In this document: positions 32,298-38,628 of the stretch, piece by piece
Layout of the letters: every line of letters starts with the position of its first letter
Position numbering within the stretch: the first letter of the stretch is position 1
DNA from: an uncultured Mycolicibacterium sp.
GTDB taxonomy: Bacteria; Actinomycetota; Actinomycetes; Mycobacteriales; Mycobacteriaceae
DNA: 40,091 bases
NCBI GenBank assembly: GCA_945957405.1
Contig: CAMFLL010000019.1
Location: forward strand, 1 to 40,091
Direction of reading: 5' to 3'
Position numbers and translations under genes: made by a program
Notes under the pieces: model-generated
What the model was told of the DNA's origin: nothing
The model's input: only the letters and a program-made list of their open reading frames with translations
Database searches by the model: none

Positions 32298-33296
32298 CTA
32301 GAGATGGTGCCGGTAGGAGTCGTAGTCGGCGTCCGGTTCGCCAGTGGGCCGGAAATGGTCGATGTTGTCGATGCCGAGGCCCCACTCGTCGCGGGGTTTC
32401 CAGACCGCCTCGACGCGCATCCCCATGCGGACCTCGGCGGCCTCGATCTCGGTGACCAGATGCAGGAACGGGATGTCGGCGCCGTCGAGCAGCACATAGG
32501 CCGCGACGTAGGGCGGCTTGATGCGCTGACCCGCGAACGGGATGTTGATGATCGCGAATGTCGTGACCGTGCCCTTGTCCGGCAGTTCGACGAACTCGTC
32601 GAGTTCCAGGCCGGTGGCCGGATTTGCCTCTTTGGGCGGGAAGTAGACCTTCCCGTCGGCGCCGGTGCGCGCACCGAGCAACTTGCCCTGCTCGAGTCCG
32701 CGCAGGAATGCGCTCTCGGGAAGTGAAGCGGTGTGCTGGATTTCGATCGACGTGGGGACCACGAGCATGGTGACCGGATCGCGGTCGTCGGTGGCGTCCA
32801 CGACAGGCTCTGCGGTGTCCCCGAACGCGAAGTAAGCGATGTCGGTGATCGCGCCGACCGTTTCGTCGGCCCAGTGCACGTGCACCCGGGCACCGGTGCT
32901 GATGGCCTCGGGACCGGCCGCTCCGGCGTCGACGGCGTGGATCAGCGGGGTGTCGGCACCGTCGAGCTTGATCAGCGCCCACGCGAACGGGCGGTCCAGC
33001 GGCTGACCCTCGAGGGGGTTCGGCTGCCACGTCCACGACACGACCGTGCCGACACTGGCCACCGGTACGATTTCGCTCAGCCGTTCGTAGGTGACGGGGT
33101 CGTATTCGGCCGGTGGAACATGCACCCGACCGTCGGATCCTCGGATGCCGACGACGCGGCGTTCGCGAAGTGCGGTGAAGAACTGACTGAGGATCGGCCC
33201 GACCGAACGGGTGTAGTCGAAGGACAGTTTCAACGGTGCGGACAGCGGCGCCTCATGGTCCACGATCTGCGCCGGGCTGCTCTGGCTGGCGGTCAC
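32298..33296 (-). CDS. Tandem DUF35 OB-fold protein, partner of Ltp3/Ltp4 (Rv3521-like)
   Basis: The protein has 332 residues with two DUF35-type OB domains. Domain 1 is about 50-160, with GTVVSWTWQPNPLEG and FAWALIKLDGADTPLIHAV. Domain 2 is about 205-320, with GTVTTFAIINIPFAGQ and YVAAYVLLDGADIPFLHLV. Each is preceded by a segment resembling the DUF35 zinc-ribbon entry (RVHVPPAEYDP, KVYFPPKEANP), but no CxxC is left. DUF35 proteins pair with Ltp-type enzymes (ChsH2 with Ltp2), so this is probably the scaffold or acyl-CoA channel for Ltp3/Ltp4. It starts with GTG, 9 bp from a KstR box, and leads the operon. Confidence 0.87.
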   Translation of the reverse strand: MTASQSSPAQIVDHEAPLSAPLKLSFDYTRSVGPILSQFFTALRERRVVGIRGSDGRVHVPPAEYDPVTYERLSEIVPVASVGTVVSWTWQPNPLEGQPLDRPFAWALIKLDGADTPLIHAVDAGAAGPEAISTGARVHVHWADETVGAITDIAYFAFGDTAEPVVDATDDRDPVTMLVVPTSIEIQHTASLPESAFLRGLEQGKLLGARTGADGKVYFPPKEANPATGLELDEFVELPDKGTVTTFAIINIPFAGQRIKPPYVAAYVLLDGADIPFLHLVTEIEAAEVRMGMRVEAVWKPRDEWGLGIDNIDHFRPTGEPDADYDSYRHHL

Positions 33297-33305
33297 AGCA
33301 TCGAG

Positions 33306-33319
33306 TAGAACAGGTTCTA
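33306..33319. promoter_or_regulatory. KstR operator between the DUF35-ltp operon and the F420 oxidoreductase gene
   Basis: TAGAACAGGTTCTA fits TnnAACnnGTTnnA. It is 9 bp from the leftward GTG (33296) and 65 bp from the rightward ATG (33385), so it can repress both directions. Confidence 0.9.
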
Positions 33320-33384
33320 ACTATCGTGGCAAGAACGGGTCGGTGCGACTCGCGTGAACAACCGGACAAGAAGGGACGGGGCTC

Positions 33385-34416
33385 ATGAAGCTCGGACTCC
33401 AGCTCGGGTACTGGGGCGCGCAGCCGCCCGCCAACCACGCCGAACTCGTCGCGGCGGCCGAGGCCGCCGACTTCGACACGGTGTTCACCGCCGAGGCGTG
33501 GGGTTCGGACGCCTACACACCGCTGGCGTGGTGGGGGCGGGAGACCACCCGGATGCGACTGGGCACCTCGGTGGTACAGCTCTCGGCGCGCACACCGACG
33601 GCCTGCGCGATGGCCGCGCTGACGCTCGACCACCTGTCCGGGGGCAGACACATTCTCGGGCTCGGCGTTTCCGGCCCGCAGGTGGTGGAGGGCTGGTATG
33701 GCGCGAAGTTCCCCAAACCGTTGGCCAGGACGCGGGAGTACATCGACATCGTCCGGCAGGTCTGGGCGCGCGAGGCTCCGGTGACCAGCGCCGGTCCGCA
33801 CTACCCGTTGCCGCTCGCCGGCGAGGGCACCACGGGCCTCGGCAAGCCCCTCAAGCCGATCGTGCATCCACTGCGGGCTGACATTCCCATCATGTTGGGC
33901 GCCGAAGGCCCCAAGAACGTCGCTCTGGCCGCCGAGATCTGCGATGGCTGGCTACCCATCTTCTACAGTCCACGTCTGGCGCCGATGTACAACGAATGGC
34001 TCGACGAAGGCTTTGCCCGGCCCGGCGCACGGCGCAGTCGAGAGGACTTCGAGATCTGCGCCACCGCGCAGGTCGTCGTCACCGATGACCGCCCGGCCGT
34101 CCTCGAACTGATCAAACCGCACCTTGCGCTCTACATGGGTGGCATGGGCGCCGAGGACACCAATTTCCACGCCGACGTGTACCGCCGCATGGGCTACTCC
34201 GACGTGGTCGACGAGGTCACGAAGTTGTTCCGTAACGACCGCAAGGATGAGGCGGCGAAGATCATCCCCGACGAGTTGGTGGACGACGCGGCGATCGTCG
34301 GTGACGTCGACTACGTGCGTAAGCAGATCGCGGCCTGGGAGGCGGCCGGCGTCACCATGATGGTGATCGGCGCGCGCAGTGTCGAGCAGATCAGCGAGGT
34401 CGCGGCATTGGTCTAG
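33385..34416 (+). CDS. F420-dependent LLM-class oxidoreductase (Rv3520c-like)
   Basis: The protein has 343 residues, LLM family. MKLGLQLGYWGAQPP opens the barrel; FDTVFTAEAWGSDAYTPLAWW, TLDHLSGGRHILGLGVSGPQVVEGWYG and IMLGAEGPKNVALAAEICDGW are the F420/FMN-type motifs. It resembles M. tuberculosis Rv3520c, a predicted F420-dependent enzyme in the cholesterol cluster. The substrate is unknown. AAGGGA lies 8 nt upstream of the ATG. Divergent from the DUF35 operon, it shares that KstR box. It is followed after 54 bp by the ADC-fold gene with its own KstR box. Confidence 0.9.
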   Translation: MKLGLQLGYWGAQPPANHAELVAAAEAADFDTVFTAEAWGSDAYTPLAWWGRETTRMRLGTSVVQLSARTPTACAMAALTLDHLSGGRHILGLGVSGPQVVEGWYGAKFPKPLARTREYIDIVRQVWAREAPVTSAGPHYPLPLAGEGTTGLGKPLKPIVHPLRADIPIMLGAEGPKNVALAAEICDGWLPIFYSPRLAPMYNEWLDEGFARPGARRSREDFEICATAQVVVTDDRPAVLELIKPHLALYMGGMGAEDTNFHADVYRRMGYSDVVDEVTKLFRNDRKDEAAKIIPDELVDDAAIVGDVDYVRKQIAAWEAAGVTMMVIGARSVEQISEVAALV

Positions 34417-34446
34417 GCCGCGGGTAGACAGTTCTTGCAACCTGTC

Positions 34447-34460
34447 TAGAACACGTTCTA
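34447..34460. promoter_or_regulatory. KstR operator upstream of the ADC-fold gene and cyp142
   Basis: TAGAACACGTTCTA, extended to CTAGAACACGTTCTAG, has perfect arms and matches the KstR consensus. It ends 10 bp before the GTG of the ADC-fold gene and so overlaps the likely promoter. Confidence 0.93.
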
Positions 34461-34470
34461 GATTGAGGGT

Positions 34471-35205
34471 GTGACTGACACCACCCCGGTTTCCCAGCAC
34501 ACGATTGCCGGCACGGTTCTGACCATGCCCGTGCGCATCCGCCGAGCGGACAACCACGTCGCGATCTTCTCGGTGTCGGCGGCCGCGGCGCAACGGATGA
34601 TCGACTACAGCGGGCTGAGGGTCTGCGAGTACCTGCCCGGCAGGGCGCTCGCGATGCTGATGCTGGTGCGCTACATCGACGGCGACCTCGGCCAATACCA
34701 CGAATTCGGCACCGCGGTGATGGTCAGCCCACCCGGGTCCACCGCCACGGGGCTCAAGGCGCTCGGTGACGCCGCCGCCTTCATCCACCACCTTCCGGTG
34801 AACCAGGAGTTCACCCTGGAGGCGGGCCGCAGGATCTGGGGCTTCCCGAAGATCATGGCCGACTTCACCACCTCCGAAACCCGAGGCTTCGGCTTCGAGG
34901 TTTCCGAGAGCGGAAAGCTGATCGCGGCAATCGATTTCAAGCCCGGCCTGCCGGTGCCGTCGATGTTCACCAAACCCCAGTCGATGACGCAGTACAGCCA
35001 CCTCGACGGCGTGACGCGCGAGATCCATTCTGAGATGGTCAATTCCGGGATGCGTGCGCGCCTCGGTGGCGCGAAGCTGCGGCTCGGCGAGCATCCCTAC
35101 GCCGACGAACTGCGGGCGCTCGGGCTGCCGAAGCGGCCGCTGGCCACCCAATCGTGCGCCAACGTCGAGATGACGTTCGGCGATGCCATCGAGATCGCGA
35201 ACTGA
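34471..35205 (+). CDS. Acetoacetate-decarboxylase-fold protein (Rv3519-like)
   Basis: The protein has 244 residues. The segment GRRIWGFPKIMA (Lys127) matches the acetoacetate decarboxylase active-site stretch GREIWGYPKK, where the first Lys forms the Schiff base. That Lys is kept, while the second is Ile here. NQEFTLEAG and EFGTAVMVSPPG also fit the fold. Activity could be decarboxylation, aldol chemistry or hydration through a Schiff base. It starts with GTG directly after a KstR box and lies 22 bp upstream of cyp142, so the two are one operon. It resembles M. tuberculosis Rv3519, of unknown role. Confidence 0.82.
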   Translation: MTDTTPVSQHTIAGTVLTMPVRIRRADNHVAIFSVSAAAAQRMIDYSGLRVCEYLPGRALAMLMLVRYIDGDLGQYHEFGTAVMVSPPGSTATGLKALGDAAAFIHHLPVNQEFTLEAGRRIWGFPKIMADFTTSETRGFGFEVSESGKLIAAIDFKPGLPVPSMFTKPQSMTQYSHLDGVTREIHSEMVNSGMRARLGGAKLRLGEHPYADELRALGLPKRPLATQSCANVEMTFGDAIEIAN

Positions 35206-35227
35206 CGAGCAGGAGAAGCGCCCGCCC

Positions 35228-36436
35228 ATGACCAGCACGCTGCCTGGAACACACCTCGACGTCGACCTCTCCGACGGCAACTTCTACGCCGACGGTGGCG
35301 CACGTGAGGCCTACGCATGGATGCGGGCCAACGAGCCGGTGTTCCGCGACCGCAACGGTCTGGCGGCGGCTGCCACCTATCAGGCCGTGCTCGACGCCGA
35401 GCGCAATCCCGAACTGTTCTCCAGCGCGGGCGGCATCCGCCCCGATCAGCCGGGCATGCCGTACATGATCGACATGGACGACCCCTCGCATCTGTTGCGC
35501 CGCAAGCTTGTCAACGCCGGTTTCAGCCGCAAGCGCGTCATGGACAAACTGCCGTCCATCGAGCGGTTGTGCGACACCTTGATCGACGCCGTCTGCGAAC
35601 GGGGTGAGTGCGATTTCGTCCGCAGCATCGCGGCGCCGCTGCCGATGGCGGTGATCGGCGACATGCTCGGCGTGCTGCCCGAGGAACGCGACATGCTGCT
35701 CAAGTGGTCCGACGATCTGGTGTGCGGACTGAGTTCGCACGTCGACGAACAGACCATCAAGCTCCTGATGGACACCTTCGCCGCATACACGGCATTCACC
35801 ATGGATGTCATCGCCAAGCGGCGCGCCGATCCGACCGACGACCTGTTCTCGGTTCTGGTGAACTCCGAGGTCGAAGGCTCGCGGATGTCAGACGACGAGA
35901 TCGTCATGGAGACGCTGCTGATCCTGATCGGCGGTGACGAGACCACCCGGCACACCCTGTCCGGCGGCACCGAACAACTGCTGCGCCACCGTGATCAGTG
36001 GGACCGGCTGGTGGCGGACCCGGAGCTGCTGCCGGGCGCCATCGAGGAGATGCTGCGCTGGACCTCACCCGTGAAGAACATGTGCCGCACCGTGACCGCC
36101 GACACCGAATTCCACGGCACCTCCCTCAAAGCGGGCGAGAAGATCATGCTGATGTTCGAGTCGGCCAACTTCGACGAAGCCGTCTTCGAGGACGCGCACG
36201 AGTTTCGTATCGACCGTAATCCGAACAGCCACTTGGCATTCGGTTTCGGAACCCACTTCTGCATGGGCAATCAGCTGGCCCGGCTCGAACTGAAGATGAT
36301 GCTCACCCGAGTGTTGCGGCGCATGCCTGACCTCCGGTTGGTCGACGCCAGCGCGCTGCCGTTACGGCCGGCGAACTTCGTCAGCGGCCTCGAGTCCATG
36401 CCGGTGGTGTTCACCCCGAGTGGCCAGGCCGTCTGA
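35228..36436 (+). CDS. cyp142: Cytochrome P450 CYP142, cholesterol C26-oxidase type
   Basis: The protein has 402 residues. The I-helix is GGDETTRHTLSGG, the ExxR pair is in EEMLRW, and the heme loop is FGFGTHFCMGNQLARLE with the axial Cys at about residue 345. CYP142 oxidises the terminal methyl of cholesterol or cholestenone to the carboxylic acid, giving the 25R isomer, as a backup to CYP125, which is not in this window. GAGCAGGAGAAGCG precedes the ATG at 35228. It is co-transcribed with the Rv3519-like gene and converges with a MarR gene 32 bp away. Confidence 0.93.
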   Translation: MTSTLPGTHLDVDLSDGNFYADGGAREAYAWMRANEPVFRDRNGLAAAATYQAVLDAERNPELFSSAGGIRPDQPGMPYMIDMDDPSHLLRRKLVNAGFSRKRVMDKLPSIERLCDTLIDAVCERGECDFVRSIAAPLPMAVIGDMLGVLPEERDMLLKWSDDLVCGLSSHVDEQTIKLLMDTFAAYTAFTMDVIAKRRADPTDDLFSVLVNSEVEGSRMSDDEIVMETLLILIGGDETTRHTLSGGTEQLLRHRDQWDRLVADPELLPGAIEEMLRWTSPVKNMCRTVTADTEFHGTSLKAGEKIMLMFESANFDEAVFEDAHEFRIDRNPNSHLAFGFGTHFCMGNQLARLELKMMLTRVLRRMPDLRLVDASALPLRPANFVSGLESMPVVFTPSGQAV

Positions 36437-36468
36437 CGGCGCCGCGGGCGACCATGCCGCGTCGCTGA

Positions 36469-36942
36469 TCAGTCGGCGACGCACGACGGCGGCTCGACCG
36501 ACGCGCCGCTGCCGGCGGTCACCGCGGCGGCACGCTGCAGGAGGCCGTGCAGGGCGGTGTGTTCGTCGGGGGTGAGTTCGGCGAACATCCGGCTTTCCAG
36601 GGCGGCCAGCGCGACCTCCGCTTCTTCCAGGCGCCGTTGCCCCGCCGGCGTCAACACCACAGTGTGGCGCCGGCGATCCTGTGGTGACCGGCGACGTTCG
36701 ACCAGCCCTTCCGTTTCGAGCTCGTTGAGCAGCGCCACGACGTTGGTGGGGTCGATGCCGAGCGATACCGCCAGACTGGCCTGGCTGCTCTCGCCGAGAT
36801 CGCGCAGCAAGGTCAGGCCGATCACGTGGCGGGTGCGCAACCCGAAGGCCGCGAGTTCGTGTTCGGCCGCGCTCCGGAGCCGGCGCAGCAGCAGATCAAG
36901 CAGCGGACCGAGCAGCAGTTCCTGGTCGCGGTCCTCGCTCAC
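36469..36942 (-). CDS. MarR-family regulator of the azoreductase gene
   Basis: The protein has 157 residues with a canonical MarR winged helix. TRHVIGLTLLRDLGESSQASLAVSLGIDPTNVVALLNELE is the DNA-binding core, and RRSPQDRRRHTVVLTPAG carries the DRR wing. Helices at both ends form the dimer. It is divergent from the azoreductase gene, with a perfect 12-bp-arm palindrome between them. It therefore very probably represses that gene and itself, and responds to electrophiles or quinones as many MarR-azoR pairs do. The GTG start is at 36942. Confidence 0.9.
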   Translation of the reverse strand: MSEDRDQELLLGPLLDLLLRRLRSAAEHELAAFGLRTRHVIGLTLLRDLGESSQASLAVSLGIDPTNVVALLNELETEGLVERRRSPQDRRRHTVVLTPAGQRRLEEAEVALAALESRMFAELTPDEHTALHGLLQRAAAVTAGSGASVEPPSCVAD

Positions 36943-36982
36943 GCAGCCAGCCTACGGGAATACATCGAGCGTCAGTGTTGTA

Positions 36983-37011
36983 TAGATGGTTTGTACATCA
37001 CAAACCATCTA
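36983..37011. promoter_or_regulatory. Perfect palindromic operator for the MarR regulator
   Basis: TAGATGGTTTGT (36983-36994) and ACAAACCATCTA (37000-37011) are exact inverted copies with a 5-nt ACATC spacer. The site lies 40 bp from the MarR start and 13 bp before the azoreductase ATG, touching its GGAGG ribosome-binding site (37013-37017). Confidence 0.9.
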
Positions 37012-37024
37012 CGGAGGACTTCCC

Positions 37025-37669
37025 ATGTCGACGCTTCTTCACATCGATTCGTCCATTCAGGGTGCGCAGTCAGTGAGTCGGCGCCTGACCGCCCGGGCGG
37101 CGGCGCGTTGGCAGGACACCCATCCCGGTGGCGAGATCACCTACCGCGACCTGGGCGCAGCGCCGATCCCGCACCTCGACAGCGTGACAGGACCCGCCAG
37201 GTTTCTGCCGGCTGATCAGCTCAGCGATGCGCAGAGCGAGTCCATTGCCCTGTCCGCCGAACTCATCGACGAGATCAAGCGCGCCGACACCGTCGTGCTC
37301 GGCTTCCCGCTCTACAACTTCGGCCCGGCCAGCACGGTCAAGGCTTGGGCTGATCACATCGTGGCGGTGGGGCTGTCGATCGACGCCGAGACCGGTGCGG
37401 GGCTGCTGGCCGACACCGAGTTCCTGGTACTCGAGAGCCGTGGCGGTGGTTATGGGCCCGGCACCCCGCGTGAAGGCTGGGACCACGCGGAAGCGTGGCT
37501 GCCGCATGCGGTTTCGCTGACCGGTCTGAGCCCGCGCTTCATCACCGCTGAGCTCACCATGGCCGAGAGCAACCCGGCGATGGCCGAACTGAAACCTCTT
37601 GCCGCGCAGAGCCTCGCCGATGCGGAAGCGGCGATCGACGAACTCTGGGCGTCGGTGCCTGCGCTCTGA
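37025..37669 (+). CDS. FMN-dependent NADH:quinone oxidoreductase/azoreductase (AzoR family)
   Basis: The protein has 214 residues with a flavodoxin-like fold. The N-terminal LLHIDSSIQGAQSVSRRLTA is the FMN phosphate loop, PLYNFGPASTVKAWADHIV binds the flavin ring and pairs dimers, and LESRGGGYGPGT follows. Such enzymes reduce quinones and azo compounds by two electrons and protect against electrophiles. It is controlled by the divergent MarR protein through the palindrome at 36983. It has no KstR box and seems an insertion into the sterol cluster between cyp142 and echA19. Confidence 0.9.
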   Translation: MSTLLHIDSSIQGAQSVSRRLTARAAARWQDTHPGGEITYRDLGAAPIPHLDSVTGPARFLPADQLSDAQSESIALSAELIDEIKRADTVVLGFPLYNFGPASTVKAWADHIVAVGLSIDAETGAGLLADTEFLVLESRGGGYGPGTPREGWDHAEAWLPHAVSLTGLSPRFITAELTMAESNPAMAELKPLAAQSLADAEAAIDELWASVPAL

Positions 37670-37683
37670 CGCGTGCCGGCCCG

Positions 37684-37738
37684 CGTTTGTGAATAGTGGC
37701 GGTATGGCGACCCGGGGGCCGCCGTGGGTTCACGAACG
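37684..37738. terminator. Nested inverted repeat between convergent azoR and echA19
   Basis: CGTTTGTGAA (37684-37693) pairs with TTCACGAACG (37729-37738) with one G-T position. Inside it GGCGG (37698-37702) pairs with CCGCC (37719-37723). It lies between the ends of two converging genes and is a candidate bidirectional terminator. Confidence 0.5.
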
Positions 37739-37759
37739 TGGGAAATCGGCCTGCCCGCA

Positions 37760-38560
37760 CTACTTCATCTGGAAGTTGGGCGGGCGCTTCTCCTTGAACG
37801 CCAATGGACCTTCCTTGGCGTCATCGGACAGGAACACCTTGATGCCGATCTGGGTGTCGATCTTGAACGCATCGTTTTCGTGCAGGCCCTCGGTCTCACG
37901 AATCGACTTCAGGATGGCCTGCACGGCGAGGGGGCCGTTGTTGTTGATCACCGCGGCGATCTCCAACGCTTTGTCCAGGGCGGAACCATCGGGCACCACA
38001 TAGCCGATCAATCCGTAGCTCAATGCCTCGGCGGCGGTGATGTGCCGTCCGGTCAACAGCAGATCGCAGGCGATCGTGTACGGGATCTGCCGCGCCAGGC
38101 GCACCGCCGAACCGCCCATCGGATACAGGCTCCACTTGGCCTCGGAGATGCCGAACTTGGCGCTCTCGCCGGCGATGCGGATATCGGTACCCTGCAGGAT
38201 CTCGGTCCCACCGGCGATCGCGGGGCCCTCGACGGCAGCGATGAGGGGTTTGGTCAGACGACGGCCTTTGAGCAGACCGTCGATGCGCGACGGGTCGTAG
38301 CTGCCGTCCTTGAACGAGTCGCCCGGCGGCTTGGCCGTCGCGGCCTTGAGATCCATGCCGGCGCAGAAGTAGCCACCGGCACCCGTCAGGATGCAGGTGC
38401 GGATCTCCGGATCGTCGTCGACGCGGTCCCAGGCATCGACCATGATCGAGAGCATCTCAGTAGAAAGCGCGTTGCGGGACTGCGGCCGGTTCAACGTGAC
38501 GATCAACGTGTGTCCGCGCTGCTCAACCAGGGCATCGGGCTGCTTTTCGGGCTCGCTCAC
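37760..38560 (-). CDS. echA19: Enoyl-CoA hydratase EchA19 (cholesterol side chain)
   Basis: This is a 266-residue crotonase. [13 protein letters not shown] and [15 protein letters not shown] carry the two catalytic glutamates, and [12 protein letters not shown] forms the oxyanion hole. EchA19 (Rv3516 in M. tuberculosis) hydrates the side-chain enoyl-CoA of steroids with S stereochemistry, complementing ChsH3 encoded at 6895-7755. The GTG start at 38560 is divergent from fadD19 across one KstR box. The gene is separated from azoR by 90 bp. Confidence 0.92.
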   Translation of the reverse strand: MSEPEKQPDALVEQRGHTLIVTLNRPQSRNALSTEMLSIMVDAWDRVDDDPEIRTCILTGAGGYFCAGMDLKAATAKPPGDSFKDGSYDPSRIDGLLKGRRLTKPLIAAVEGPAIAGGTEILQGTDIRIAGESAKFGISEAKWSLYPMGGSAVRLARQIPYTIACDLLLTGRHITAAEALSYGLIGYVVPDGSALDKALEIAAVINNNGPLAVQAILKSIRETEGLHENDAFKIDTQIGIKVFLSDDAKEGPLAFKEKRPPNFQMK

Positions 38561-38604
38561 CGCTGTCCGCCTTCCTGCGTCACTGCCAGAAACTTGTCAC
38601 GAAA

Positions 38605-38618
38605 TGTAACACGTTCTA
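38605..38618. promoter_or_regulatory. KstR operator between echA19 and fadD19
   Basis: TGTAACACGTTCTA fits TnnAACnnGTTnnA with a weaker left arm. It lies 44 bp from the echA19 GTG and 10 bp before the fadD19 ATG, and can serve both divergent genes. Confidence 0.88.
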
Positions 38619-38628
38619 GTTTAGGCAC

